Notes: a model not told the origin generated them from the sequence alone. Shown: positions 24,974 to 38,940, counted from the first letter of the stretch. The stretch is DNA of 64,000 nucleotides from Trochalopteron elliotii (GCA_024734555.1 JANPWX010000106.1:3377067-3441066), one strand, 5' to 3'. Made by a program: numbers and translations.

Positions 24974-27900
24974 TGCAACACAACTGCTTATATATATAAT
25001 ATCCATAAGGAAAATAAGAAAGGAAGTCACTGATCAAGGGCAACAAGGATTAAAATACAAATCTTTTCAGTTGTGCAATAAAACACAGAGGGAAGGAAGA
25101 GAAAAAGATCTGATTTTTTGTTTTAGAGGCATCTGGTTTGAAAGGCGGTGAAGTAATTAAAATGGTTTTTTGTCTTTGTGGTTTTTTTCTTTTTAAATTT
25201 GTTTCCCTGACATTTGACCCAGGTCAGATTGAACATCCTTTTGTGCACTTGCTAGAAGTTGTTTCTGGTTTAAATATTTCCTCAGGTCTTGATGCTGTGC
25301 TCACTCAAATGCTCCACTGATGTACCTGAGGCCCAGGCTCTGGCACAGCCTCTCACATCTTCTGGGGCATTTTATGCACTGCAAGGCAATTAAATCCCAG
25401 TTCTCCAGGGAGCTGAGGAGCCCAACTCCCAGGGACTGCAGGAGAGGGGCACTGGGTGCTCAGCACTGCTGAGGAGGTCTGGTGTAGCTGCAGGGCTGTG
25501 TCCTTGTCAGTATGTTAATTTTGGATAATTAGGAAATATCTGTTTACCACTAATGTACAGAAAGAATTAAACCATACACTGTTTACATTCCCAAGCACTT
25601 CTCCACCTGTAATGAGGAAAGTATATATGAACAAAATATTTTCAGCCTTCCTTTCAAACACTGTTTGATTTTGTGTAGTCACTCATATTTTATTTCCTAA
25701 AATGAATAATCCTCCTTCAAAAGTTGTAAAAAAGTTGGATAATTAAAGGGCCCAAGTGTAGATTTAACAAAATGTTATCTTCAATCTATATTAAGATATG
25801 TAGAGCCCACAATTGTACTATTCTAATGGGGGAAAAACACACAAAAAATCAGTATGAAAATGTACTGCAACACTACAGAATACTAATCACTCCTACACAG
25901 AGGGAGCCTTCATTTTATCTGCTTTTGCAGAAGGTTTTTATAAAGTCAGATTTTAGAATAACTAAAACCCAGTACAACTGAAGGAGACAAAGCTTTGCAC
26001 TTGAACAAAGAAATGTTTTCTCAAAAAATAACAATGACAATCTGGTTTGTGCTTTTATAGCTGTGCATATTGTAGATGATGGATAGATGGTTACACAAGG
26101 AGAATATATAGTGAGCTGATTATGTTCTCCATTAAAAAAATCCCAGGCAACTAAGCTTCAATGCAAATTCATGTGATGTGTCTGCTGGCAGATTTGGCTG
26201 ATTGTGGGTATTAGGCTCAGTCCTGCTCGAAATGGTGCCAAACATCATTTATAATTCACCAAAGACAGAACAATCCCTCCTGGATTCTGGCTGGAAAAGT
26301 TTAAGAAGCAGCTTCTCCCTTTCTTGTGACCTTGGACATACCAAAACTTGCAGCTCCAGTTCCCATCACCACAACTGGACTGAAATGGACTTGTGCATTC
26401 CAAAGAAATAGTCCCTGAAACCTGGATAATCCATTTGACTTGAATTCTGTATGAATCCTCCAGCAGAGAATCCTTCCAGGACAAGGATTTTTTGGAGCAC
26501 TTTTGTCATTTTGCTATATGACTTTACAGGACACAAGTTCTGATCCACCCCTCAGATTCCTTGGCACTACTGAGTGCCAGAGTTACTTGAGCTCTGATCA
26601 TTGGAGAACGTGCTCTGGTCTCCTGCAGAGGGCAATTTGCCTCTGCCTGAGTCTATGAGAGAAGTACTACAATGAGAGGAAGAATGAGAGGTTTAAAACT
26701 ATTTTAGTTCATAAACTTAAAAAACCCCAAGCCTGTTTTGAATTATTTTGATGGGTTTAATCATTTGCCCCTGTATCACATCAATGCTTTAATTGAAGGT
26801 TTTCCTTGTCAATAGCTCCTTTGATATTGTGGATGATAAAACCATCAAAAGGCTTTAGAGGGATTTTTTGACTCCTTGCTGTTGCTGTTGCTCATGCTGA
26901 TGATAGAATTTGGGCGTCAGATAAATAAATCTTGATTACGGTGGTGGATTGATTATTTCACAGGAGGAGCTGTGGCCAACCTGTCTCCATCTAAGCCAGC
27001 TCATGTCTGCAGCAGGATAACCACATTTTTACTGTATTGTGCTTTGTGGAACCAGTGTCCTGCTCCACTGCCAACTCCTGCCTTTCACTGCTCCATCACT
27101 CACTGGGTTCTTTTCTTTGCTGCATCCTCAGGGTGTATTTTTGTAGCACAGTTCACTGCAGCTTTTCCTTCCTTTTGCTTTAGCCAGTAACACCCATCAC
27201 ATGGAAAGAAATAACTTATCTTCATAGAATTGTGAAGTGCTGTTCATACATCCTAAGTAATGCTTTCACATATTCCATGGTACCAGCTGCTAAATTCATA
27301 GGACAGAATCCTTAGTTTCTTGGGAAGTCCAAGCACACTCTGTCAAGTAAATGACCCTGAGGTAGAAGAGTCCATGTCACTAATTCCCATCTGTTCAGTG
27401 GAGATCCTGCTTCCTATGCACAAGCTGCATTCTCCCAATTGTGATGTTTAAGGAACTTAAACAGTTACACCAGAGAAGTATGGTGGAACAATAAGTGACC
27501 TACACATATTTGTCTGAGTAGTGAGGATTATTTTCCTTGGACATGTTACTAAAAACACGGTCCACAGAGCGCTGAGAGAAAGAAAGAGATTTGTGCTTGG
27601 CTTTGGAAAGTTCTGTCTCAGCACAGTGAGGCACAGCCGACCTCAGTGTGTCGTGTTTACCAGCAGAATTTAAACAACCAGGATAAATCATTGTCAGTGA
27701 TAGCAACAGGAAGTTAATCCAACAACCTTGAGAACATCATTGCAATCTCTTTCACACATTTTCTCTTTTCAATGTCTAAGTGAAATCTTATTTCTGTGCC
27801 GAAGTCTTTGGGGCTACAGAAAGCAAAACTATCAAAGACACCTACACATCTTTGCCTTGAGCAACAAATAAAAAGCAGACACAACAGAAGAGAAAGCAGA

Positions 27901-29689
27901 TGGCCTTGCAAGTGCCCTGGAGAAGATCCTCCAGGTCGCACACAGTAGGTGGTGAAGAGAATCCATTCTGCAATGTCTCTTGTAGACATTGTCTTCCTTG
28001 TGCTTAACAGATGCTGTGTGATCCCGTTTGAGTCTGATTCCCAATCTGAAAACTGCTTCATTTATAAAACGTGAATGCTCAGTGTAAGACATCAACAAGC
28101 AGAAGTTCTCCATCTGATCTATATTCCTTTTATTGTCAATGGAGAGAAATTGAATGCTCTGACCTATTTTACATGCCTACCATCAAACAGAGTTGCATCA
28201 CCCAAAGTTCTTACCACTGCTGTTAAAGGAAGTTGTGATGACTCGCTCAGACAGGGATTTCAACACTGTCAGTGTCTCAGACTAGGTGAGACAAGTCCTG
28301 CCCACAGCTATGTGGGTATTGCCTTAATGAATCACAACCACAGAGAATTCTCCAGTATTTTTAGAGATGGTAGAAATCTGATGGTTTTGGTTTCCTGGCA
28401 GTACTTGAATGGGAAATGAATGAAATTAAATTCTGTGGTATTTTGAAATTGTTTTTTCAAATTTTCACTGGCATGAAATTTTTAAGCTTTCATTTCTTTG
28501 GAGAGTGTAATTTTGATGTTCTACTTTGAGCTTTTTGAAAAGTGCCTTTTAAACCAATATTTCAAACCTTAGAAACAAAAACTGACCTCAAACAGAAAAG
28601 GGGACTGTTTCCTGTAGAGATTTGTAATGATCCTTTTTGAACTCTGAAGTTTTATTCAAGATGAAACAGTCATTAAAAATTAATGTGTCATTGCTGCTGG
28701 ATTCTTCCTCTTCACAGAAAAGAGGTTGGACATGAAAAATTTTCCCACTTTGAGTATCTTGTTTCTGGATAGGATGGTGTGTGGGAGAAAGGTGCAAGTA
28801 ATCAGTGTCTGGAACAGATGTTCCTTACAGATGTTGATCCTGACTAATGTTTTTGTGTTACCCACAGAACTGGTTCTCTGTTACACTGCATAGGCTCTTA
28901 ACCCCTTGACTCCTTGAGTCAGAGTATGCCACAAGTTAATTATAGAATATGTCAGAGTGTTAATGCAACTCCTGGATTTTGACTTTTGATTTTTATCTTA
29001 TCTTCTTCCTGAGGCTCAGAACTACCAGTAAAATCAGACTGAGACTTAGATAAGTTTCTGACACTCTGTGTCCCAAAACTTCATTTGTGCTCAGGCCCCA
29101 AGAGTTGTTACTTCTCTCTTGCTCTGCTTCAAACATCTACCAGAGGAGGCACTGAGCCAAATATTTACAACCAATTTTTATTTAACTGGCATTCTTTGGA
29201 AAAAACAAAAGTTAACTCTCTTGAGATTGCCCATTAATTAAAATGAATATCAGTTAGTAACAATCAATCGAGTTGCAGTTTGAAAATGCTCCCACTGCTC
29301 TATTGCTCCAGCAGAGCCCAAATCCTGAGCCCCTTGTGTTGCTTCCTTTGGCCAGGCTACACCCAAACAATTTCATCCAACTCCTGAAGAATTTTCCAGC
29401 TGTCATGTCCCTTCTTCTCCTTCAGTAAATAGCCAGCCAAAGGGACATAAACCTCCTCGTCCAACATTAAACATGTAGAACGCCTTCCTTATGGGTCTGG
29501 ACAAGTGGGACAACTTGTAAATTAAAGAAAGACTACACCAGCTGGCTGATGGCCAGAATTGGTCCCTGGGGAGGACTTTAGGAGTGGTAACTAACCATAA
29601 GTACCCACAGCCTGGCAGTGTTTAATGGAATGTTGGCAGACATGCTGTATAGTACTAATAAATTAGTAATGAGAATTAATTAATAATAG
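24974..29689. other. AT-rich noncoding stretch
   Basis: No gene supported. Frames at 27,714-28,113 (115 and 93 codons, minus) and 28,075-28,419 (114 codons, plus) are unrecognised. The region just before the LINE relic (29,650-29,695) is a homeodomain-core-rich run (TAATAAATTAGTAATGAG, GAATTAATTAATAATAG). Confidence 0.55.
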
Positions 29690-30415
29690 TTTGCATTCAT
29701 GTGGCACATTCCTTGCTGCAATTTACTTCTCATCCGGCTAAACAGGGACATGAGGAACAGTTTATCTTCTGGTGATCTACCTTTGTTTAAGTTGCTTTTG
29801 CATCTTCCATCTCACCCTCTCCACATTCCATCAAGGTTTCCCCACGCGCCTGAATTCTCTCTTGGGCTCCTCTGTGTTCCCTGCCAGTGTTCACAGCCTT
29901 CTGGAGGTGCCACACTGACTGCAGGGCTCGAGGTGAGGCCTTTCCAATGATCACTAGATCTGAGGGATTCCCTCCCATGTCCCAAAAATTATTCCCCTTT
30001 TCAAAAATTCATGTTATGTTGTTGGTTCTTGCTCAGTTGGTGCTCTCTGGGAACACCTGGATGCTTGTTTGGTCCCCTGTTGAGTCTTCTACCTGTGTTT
30101 GTGCCCACGTGTAGAGCCTTCCACCTCTCGTTATTGAATGTTTGTTCATTCCACTTGACCAGTTTGTCAAAATCCCTTTACATTCTCATGTCTTTGCAGC
30201 ATTTTTTGGTGCATTCTCATCACCAAAATCGATGATGAAAACATTGACTTAGTGCCAGATGAACAATTGCACCACACTTATTGTTCCACTGATCATCACT
30301 ACCTACAGAAGATTTTATGACCAGTTATAAATTAATTTTATAGATCTTGACTATGTTTTCCTCATTTATTTTTGAGACACCATATGAAATATTGAAGTTA
30401 TTAATATAAATAAAT
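29690..30415 (-). mobile_element. Ancient CR1/L3-like LINE relic, 3' UTR into reverse-transcriptase region
   Basis: Plus-strand landmarks follow, in order, the reverse complement of an old amniote CR1-type LINE. They are ACATGAGGAACAGTTTATC (3' UTR), CTCGAGGTGAGGCCTTTCC, CTCTCGTTATTGAATG, CCAGTTTGTCAAAATCCC, GATGATGAAAACATTGACTT, GACCAGTTATAAATTAA and GACACCATATGAAATATTG. Collinearity over about 700 bp supports one element rather than several. The coding part is broken by many stops and indels and is not functional. Recognition is from memory of the family. Confidence 0.75.
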
Positions 30416-31547
30416 ATGGAATTGGCACCTTTTTCCTTATCTGGAGCAGAGCTGGTCCATCAATAAGAGATGGGCCAATTCTAAAGTAAGCAGTAGGAAT
30501 TCAGAGAAGGGAGGAAAATAGTTGGAGCTCCTTCTTTGATGCTGACAAATGCCTGGATGATGTTAAATTTCACTCTCATCTTCTTTTTTTTCATTTAGAT
30601 GCTTATAAAAGCATATTTGGTAGTTTATTGTAATATTTCTCTGGTGATTCAAGATGTTTGACCTCCTATTTTCTGGCTCTTGTCACCCTCCCACCCCCCA
30701 TTTAAATACAAAATGTTGGGATCGACCTTTTCCAAACATCTGTAACTTGATCTACTCTCCACAGAGGGCAATGTGTCCATGATCCCCACGAAGAGCTCTC
30801 AGATTGCTTTTGCCAGCTCATAACACACCCTAATATCAAATAAATCAGACACAATGCATAGGAAATATTTGACTGATGTTGAACTTGCTGGAGCTGCAGA
30901 ATCTCAGCATTCAGTGCCTTGTCCCAGCTCATCTCCTAATTGATCTAATCCATCTCCAGATCTCCAGCTCGTAATTCTGTTTGGCTGATGTTCTTTCAGG
31001 AAAAATATTTAGGATCCTTTCCTAAGTTTTAATAAAGCTTCATAAATAAAAAATCATGGCTGTACCCCAGCCAAGACCAAGTCCCAGATATGTGTGTGAA
31101 TTGAACCCTCTGCTGGTGAATGATCTTTAGCAAAAAATTTAGCCCATTGCAAATACAGAATAAATTTACCTAAACATTCGCTAAAGAAGCTGAAATTACC
31201 TGATTTATCTCATGCTTTTGATGGGCTAAAAGGTGCACCTGGACCTTTAAAATAATTGCAATTCACATGATTTATTAAGATGCAAGTACCCATTTGTGGA
31301 CCTGACCATAACATTTATGAAAACCAAAGGAATCTATTAAAAATCAACATGATGTTTATAAGTTCAGGCAAAACTTCTCTTTCTTTTATGAATAAAAAAC
31401 TGGAGAAAAACTGTTGTGAGTTCAAACAAAAGTGATCTTTTCTGTGAAACACTAAAGTTCTACTTGATCAATGGGAAATATTCTATTTGACCTGAACTGA
31501 AATTTTGAGCTTTTTAGCTTGTCTTACAGAGGTGCACTTTTAAACAT
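30416..31547. other. AT-rich noncoding stretch
   Basis: No gene or clear repeat seen; open frames are at most 76 codons. Confidence 0.6.
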
Positions 31548-31725
31548 TACCTGAGCTTTTACATGAAAAATGCCAATTTGAAAAAAAAATTCAATTGGGA
31601 AAATGTCAAAATGAAAACTTTTTGGCATTTCTGAAACAAACATTTTAGATAAAAAATGACAACATGAAATGTTTTGACACTTTGAAAAATGTCTCCCATT
31701 TTCAATCTGAAACGTCACCAAATTT
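31548..31725. repeat. A/T-rich block with repeated direct and inverted AAATGTC / GACATTT-like motifs
   Basis: Short motifs recur in both directions: AAATGTCAAAATGAAAAC, TGACAACATGAAATG, TTTTGACACTTTGAAAAATG, with ATGCCAATTTG and TTGGCATTT as an inverted pair. This resembles an eroded self-complementary repeat of a type I recall from reptile genomes. A weaker stretch in a similar style lies near 28,430-28,510. The family is not identified. Confidence 0.4.
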
Positions 31726-34063
31726 AAATTGAATTTACTGTTTGTCTAGAAAATAAGAATTGCTTGCGTTAGTAGTTTTCCCTGGATAAGCAGCATCTTC
31801 CTGCCAGGTTAGCAATGAAACATCAGCCAAGGAACTGTACAAGCAGGTTGTAAAACGGTTCTTGCCTTATTGCAGCTCAGATTTGGACTTTTTAGTGATT
31901 ATCTATCTATCTATCCATCTATTTATATATCTACCTTCACTTTTGCACACAATGTCCAGCTTCAACCTAGCAGTTCTATGGTGCACAAAGAAATAAAGGG
32001 GAGAGAAATGATTACTGTTTAACAAGAGAGCAATTTCCCATTGCGTTAAAATTATATTTTTATTTAAAAACCTGTCTAGTGGCAGATTTGTGGAAGTTCA
32101 TTACAGAACTTTACCCATTTTTTACCCATTTTACCCATGTTTACCCATTAAACAGAAGTTCATAATCCTGAATGAGTTTTAGAGTTTGCTGTAGCTAAAT
32201 TCTTAAATTAAAACAACCCCTTCCAGACTAAAATCCCAACATTCCAAAATAAGATTGGAATCTTCAGTGAAGCAGCACCATGGAGTAGTTGGTGCCTGCA
32301 CTGCATTTTTGGGAGGGGTTTAGCTGAGCACAGCCTGGGTTCTACTCCCAGATCCCTTCTGCTGCAGGCTGGAAGGAACTGGAGGCTTCCCCCAGGAGCA
32401 GTGTAAGAGTTTGAGAGGGGAAAGGAGGAGGGTTCTGGTGGCTTTGGGTGGAAGATTGGAGAGGCACTAAAGCAAGTGGAGGGGGCTGAGCAGCTCTCAT
32501 TTCTATTCTCTCTGCTGTGCTTTAACTTAGAGAAGCCTTTCAGTGTTCAGGAAGAGGCAGGGTAGGCTTAATATTGGCACTTCCATTTCACAATGGAGAT
32601 GGTTTTACATCTCTGAACTCTGGCTTCTTGCCCTCTTTGGAGTTAAGTATCTGTGGGCTCCTTCTTTGACTTTTAGGGGATTTCTTAATCCTCTTGGTTC
32701 TAGTTTAAATCATGCAGGGCTTTCATGTTTCTTATTAGCTAATGTGAGGAAATTGAGTAATGTGAGGTTATTAAAAATTACCCAGAATTTAGGTGAATGG
32801 GAAAAAAGTGTGTCCACTGCAGTAACTCCTGTCCATCACCTGGGCTGTGTGGATCCCTGCCAGCCAGGGTTCAGCCCACTGCGCTGCCATGTGTAAATTA
32901 CCTCCCTAAATGCAGCAAGCAAACAGAGCTGCTCCATGCTGAGTCCTAAATTGACACCAAAAGGGAAACTTCCATCCAGATTGGAAATATAAGGAAATTG
33001 AGCAGACTTACCAGTAGCACAAAAAGTTCTGAAACCACAACGGTTATTAAATAAAGCCAATTTATTTTTTTTTCTGCAGACGTTAAGTCAGTGTTTAAAA
33101 ATACAAACATCTAGATAATTAGAGGAACTTCAAATCTGTCTTCATAGTGTTTCAGCAGGATGACATTGTCAGCTATTCTATTTTGTATTGATTTCCACAA
33201 AGCTCAGTTATTCCCAGCCTACCATTTCAAATGCAGCACCTTGTTTTCCTGTATCTTGAAGCAAAGAAATTAGATAAAAACTATTGATTAGCAAGGCACA
33301 GAGGGGAGTGATGTCTGTAACCTTCCTTTGTCTTGCAGCTCTGCAGCTGAGGCAGCAGTAATAGGATTCTGTGCGAGTGCGACTGTGATGAGGTCACACT
33401 GCTGAGAAGGGAATGAAAACACTGCAGTCAGCGAGATCTCTTGCTTCCCTGATAGTTTTTGATATTGTTTGTCAAATTGCGATTTGAAGGTTATTTCTCT
33501 GGAGGCTGAAGTTGCCTCGCTCCTCTTACGCACTTGGCTGGGCTTTTCAGAATCATGCATTCATATAAACAGCTCCTTCTCACTCAAAGTTTCTGCCTCT
33601 TATTTGGAGCCAAAATAGGGAGCAAGAAGAGTTTCTCCTGAAATTTTCCATCATTGCGAGATTAGAGCAGTTATTTGTTAAAATGAGTTGGATTTGTTTG
33701 GCCTCTCTACCTCTCCTTCCTCCTTTCTTTTTCACGAGGGTGCTGCAGTCCTCTTCAGTTCAAAACAGGTTCAATAAACACTTTCAAGACACATGAGCCG
33801 TGAAGGTTTATGCTGATTTAATACACAATGGTGTAGCATTTATTGGTATCATTACTCAAGAAAGAGATGAGGAATTTCCTCATTTCATTTGCTTTGGGAA
33901 ACAGGCGTTTTGTGACCTACCTTGGGCAACTGCAGGACTGAACAGAAAGTTCAGAATAATGATTAGTGCTTTCCCATTCTGAGTGGGCTTTACCACTGTT
34001 ATTCTTATATTTCTTCACAGCAGTGAAGCAGCTCATGGAGGTGACAAAGAGAAAACTGAGGGT
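31726..34063. other. Noncoding stretch with short tandem repeats
   Basis: Contains an interrupted (TATC)n microsatellite at 31,899-31,934. Four TTACCCAT copies lie at 32,111-32,150. The 117-codon frame at 32,543-32,896 is unrecognised. At 33,340-33,560 CpGs rise slightly, with a nuclear-receptor-type half site TGAGGTCA. No gene supported. Confidence 0.5.
32111..32150 (+). repeat. Four TTACCCAT copies at near-helical spacing
   Basis: TTACCCAT begins at 32,111, 32,122, 32,131 and 32,141, so the spacing is 9-11 bp, close to one DNA turn. It is not the vertebrate telomere repeat (CCCTAA/TTAGGG). Confidence 0.85.
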
Positions 34064-34136
34064 CACAGAATCAGAGAATGGTTTGGATTGGAAGGCACCT
34101 TCAGGATCCTCTGTTCTAACAGATCCTGCCCTGGGG
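34064..34136 (-). mobile_element. CR1 LINE, short 3' end fragment, reversed
   Basis: Plus-strand CACAGAATCAGAGAATGG, GGTTTGGATTGGAAGGCACC and TTCAGGATCCTCTGTTCTAAC form the reverse complement of the CR1 3' terminus. Only about 70 bp are recognisable. It is diverged from the CR1 at 45.6 kb. Confidence 0.8.
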
Positions 34137-37100
34137 TTCAGGGATCTATTTCCTGTGAGAGGTGTCAGTGTCAAATACAGGATAAACACAGATTACCTGG
34201 CCCTCAGGACTCTACTTTTGGTGCATAAGGCAGCTGCATTCCTCTCTTTCCACAGAGGAAGAAACCACATGGGGCATGCAATGTCTTCCACTAATCAGGC
34301 CTTAGGGGGTTTTCCTCCCTTTGGAAAGCTCCCTTGCCCTAGTTCTCTTCCCGTAACAAGACACTGGGAGATTGGTATGGAGATAGCTGCCTAAGAAAAC
34401 CTCCAAATAAACTTCTGGAATTGCATGGCAGTAACAGGACGCCTTCAGCAGGAGCTGCCTTGTCTGTCTGTGCAAAAACAAGTATGTCAGGTCAAGCTGC
34501 ATATTTTGAGGTTTGATGTCCCACCCTCTCAAATAAGTGATGTGGGAAGAAGTCTGCTGGGAAAACTCCTTCCCCAGGCTTATTACTGTGGGGGTTTTTG
34601 TGGGAAGCACTGAGACTTTCCCATCCCCTCCTTTCCCCCATGTGATGCTCTGTGATCATAACACATGAAACTATCTCAGGCTTCCAAGAACTCCTCCAGT
34701 GCTGAACAAGCACACTCTGGGTGTTTTTCTTTAGTCTTTGTTCTGTTCTCTGTGATCCTGAGGACATCATTCTTTGCCCCCTTTGTTTCTTCATCCCTGT
34801 GAAGAAGGTGATATTTCCTTTCTCGAGGGTGATTGTGAAGGGATTTTTTTTAAATCCCCTACCAGATGTTGGGGGAGCAAAGCATCTTGCTTTAATTGAT
34901 TTATTTGTAAGGGAAAGCTGATGCTACTTTACAGATTCTTTTTTCACCCTCCCTCTCCAAGTAATCTGCTGGAAAGGTTGTTCTCATTTGCTGTTGTTTT
35001 TCTACCATTTGTATCTTCCTCATCCCATCTATGTCTGTGTTTAAGATCCTGATGAAGCAGCCCCACAGGTTCTAATAAGAGCTGTGGGAATATTATCTGC
35101 AGACTGCCCACTGAATGGCTCACTGAGGGCTGGACAGCTGGAATCATCTAGAGCCTGATGAGATACCTGCCAGCTGAATGGATGGAATTGCATCCTGTAG
35201 GTCCAGGACTGCAGCACTTATTGTCCCTTTAACATTCAGCATCACCTCTATGCTCCCAGAGAAGCAGCAAGAGTGGAGACACAAAAAGATGTTAGAGGAA
35301 AGCAGTGAGGGGGGAAAGGGCTTGAAATCACATTATTCTTTAGAAAACGGGCAATTGCAGTGAACTAAACACAAACAGCACATTCTTCAAATCTCTAGGG
35401 GGGCAGAGCTTGGCTGAGAGTTCTTTTCTTTTTTTTTTACCCTGCATTGTTTCAATGGGTAAGTATTTTCTCTTAATTCCCACTTATCTTTTCATTTGAC
35501 AGATTTTTTTTTTCCCACCCTCACCCAAAATGTATTGCTGAGTGTGGCATGGCCACAAGGGCATGTGACTGTGGTGAGAGCAGCATCTGGGGCTGGAAAG
35601 AAATGAAACCCCAGTCCAGAGCAGTGGGTAAGGTCAGAGTGGTACATGTGGAGGCATCCCTACAATATCCAGAGAGAATCTGGCAAAAAGTTAAAAATCA
35701 TCTGTACCCACAGGACTTAGGCAAATTTTTATATTTAATCCTTAAATATTCTTGGCCACTATTCGACATATTTTCATGCTTGGTCATCTGTCTCTTAGCA
35801 AGATCTAAAGGACTCAGCCAGGTGCAAAGATAATTGTTTCCTTATTTCAGGCAGCATCTGCTCAGCCATCTGGGAGGTTCATCTGTAAAAGGTGACAGGC
35901 TCAAGTAGCAGCCTGCAGGTCCCACCTCTGGAGCTCTGGTGGCTTCCAGCCCTGCTCAGACAAAGCCTGTGTGGCCCAGAGTGAGGAGCACTGGGCAAAG
36001 GGGGGGCTCTGCTGAGGAGAGGGAGCCAGGCAGCTCAGCACAAAACAAGAGGCAGGAGAAGTTTGGTTATCACACAGATAAGGACTGCAGTCTCAATTTT
36101 CCAACCCCAAATTACCCTTCCTGTTCAATGCTTCTGTTTCCCCATATATTATATTAATGTGTTTTATTTTAAAAGGCTGTTTATCAGCAGCCTGTGTGAG
36201 TCTTGACTGTCAATTCTCTGCATTCACTGCTAATGAAGAATCATGGCTACCAGGATTTTAATGGTTCTGTGATCTGTCACTCCACACATCTGGTGTTGGT
36301 GACAGTTTATCTCCTACCCCAACGTTCTGTTCTTTCAGCAGATGGTTTGTAGGAAACTTCTCTGAAATACAGGGGGTGGCAAGAATCTGGCATGGGGTGG
36401 GAAGGGTGAATACAACCTCTGGTGTTCTCTGCACAGCCCTCCTGTCCCCCTGTTCATGAGCAATAGGAATGTTGTAAATAATGAGAAATAATAATGTATT
36501 TCTGGCAGAAACCAAGGAGGATTTGTGTGGGGTGCAGCCAGAGGACTCAGGTTAGGTGTTGCTGGGCTCTGTTACAGATTTGGAAATGTGTTACTTGTTC
36601 TTTGTAGCTCTGTTGCTAAACAGACATTTTCATTTCTAACTACTTGCTTGCTTTCCTTTGTTAGCCCAAACTGCCAAAGTTAGAGGCATCTGACATAAAA
36701 AGGAAGTCAGTTTTGTTTAATTTATCTCAGATTTATTTTGTGACATTTCCTGGATACATTTACCCATCACATTATTAAACAAGAGTTTATTTTCTGGAGG
36801 CTAGAACTTCAGCTTTTGCCTATGTTTCAGTTAAGACAGGAATTTAAATACTGTCAACATGCTGAGAAATTAGAAAGTCTTTCAGGTGTATTTTGCAGGA
36901 GAAAGTTCAGAGCTTCACTATCTCCCCTAATAGTTGCCCTGGGGCTTTTTCAAATGTATAATCTGATTTTTGTACTCATTTGAAATGTAAAAAGAGAATT
37001 TTCACAGAAGCAGGAGAAATCCATCTGAAAACAATATTTGTTTTTGCCAATTTGTTTCTTTAATTATGATGATAAATTTCCACTATTTGGCAACAGCACA

Positions 37101-38940
37101 AAGAAATAGGCCCTTGCATGTCTTTGTTGCTTCATGAGGAATGGACAAAGTGGGTCTATTTCAGAAAGCAAATCCCCATTTAGTCACGTAATTCCTGTCA
37201 CTCACCCCAGCAAATGATGAGAACCCCCTTTTTTTGCCTCTCCTGTGGGAAGGATGTTTGGCTATGACTCAGAAAAAAAACCTTTTCTTTTTTTATTGGA
37301 CAAACTTTGACTGACTCAGGACAAAACTGAAGTGAGGAAGTTGTACAGCGTTTTATTCTGCCTTTATGTCTCAAAAATGCTCAGTTACAATGAGGAACAT
37401 GCTTATTTACACATTAACTGCCCCAGTAAAGGCAGGTCAGGGGTGGTGATAGGCCAGTGGAGTAGCTGACTGAAATTTGGGGTTGTTCCCAACAGGGAGA
37501 CCCTAAATGAGGCTCAAAGCTCCAAATGCCTCAGATGTGCTTTTTTTGGATACGATGACTCAAATACCAATTTTGCACCTTGAATCCATCTCTTGAGCAA
37601 TGGATCATCCAAAAGTTGTTTCTGGGTTATTCAAATATTTTCCTGGGGTCTAGATTTAGAAAATGAAATATTGAAAATCTCTTTTTTGTAGCAGCACGCA
37701 CAACCTTGTTGTTACTTCTTCCTTTTCATTGCAAATGAAATATGTATACTTATATTTATTTCAATGGTATACTCTGCATTATGTTTTGGGGTAGATACTT
37801 TATGATTTGGAGAGAAGAGAAAAATGTTGCAACTCAGTATACAAATATTCTCTATAGATTCTGCTCGCTGAACATTTATATTCATGGGACTGTGGTCTGA
37901 TATGGGAGAAACCTGGAGTTTTCTGTCTCCTTAATTTCTTCACTTCTGCATCTCCTTTGCACTGACTCGTGCCCTGTGCCAATACACCATCAGTGAAAAG
38001 TTTCTTGATGATGTTTTCATCAGGCAAAGGAGAAACCCTCAAGAGAGTAAACACCCAATATGTAAAATGTTTTACAATCCTTAGAATTCTGCAGACTAGT
38101 TCAAAATAACTGCAAAGCCCATTTTGTATTCAGAATATCTGAATGGGCCTTGGTTCTGGATAAGGAAGAGGGAGCAGAACTGGATGAACTGGGTGTATTA
38201 AATTCTTTATTCAAAAGCTTTATCCCTTTTCTGCTTTTGTATTTCCCACGACTGGATTTTCTGAGTTTTTCCTCTACTGGATTGTTTGGCATATTCTTCA
38301 TGCAAATGTACTGAAATCACTGGTCTGGTCGGGAGCTCTTCACATTCTCCTGGTTTATGGCATTCAGTTTTCAATTTTAGCCATATGGGCCTTTCAGTTT
38401 GGTTTCTTGCCTTTTTTTATTATTCTGGGCCTGCTTAATAGTAGCTTTTATGAAGAAATGAAGCAAGAGTCATAAAGACAATAAGACAAATCATTCCCAA
38501 AGAAAATATAATGAGGAGAAGAGTTGGAGAAATATTTACATGATTTGAATTTTCTGTCAATGTTCCTAAAAATAGAACAAAGAATTAAAGAAAATAACCA
38601 GATGATTTGCTAGTGAAAGGAATAAAAAAAAAATGCAAACATGAGAATGAATGTTCATTTTTATTCCAAGAAGTAGTTCTTGGCAGTATTTCGGAAACTC
38701 TAATAGAGGAGACAAAATGTAGATTTTTATCCCACTTGAGCATAAATCAGTGCACTAGACTAAACAATATCTATTGTACAGTGCACTGAATTCTTCTCTT
38801 TTGCACAAATGTTCAATTAAATCTGTAAACTTAGTCTGTAAAGTGTAAAGAGGCTTAGACACCTTATCATCAGCCAGGTCACTGCCATAGTCCTGCAGCA
38901 AAAATAAGTTCTGTGTGGGGAAGCCCTCCAGTAGCATTCC
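34137..38940. other. AT-rich noncoding stretch
   Basis: No gene supported. Frames of 90-142 codons at 33,917-34,794 partly use CR1 sequence and overlap on both strands. Several short poly-T runs are present (35,430, 35,505). No CpG cluster. Confidence 0.55.

Noticed and set aside
32111..32150. Interstitial telomere repeat
   Set aside because: The unit is TTACCCAT, not CCCTAA/TTAGGG, and the array is only four irregular copies.
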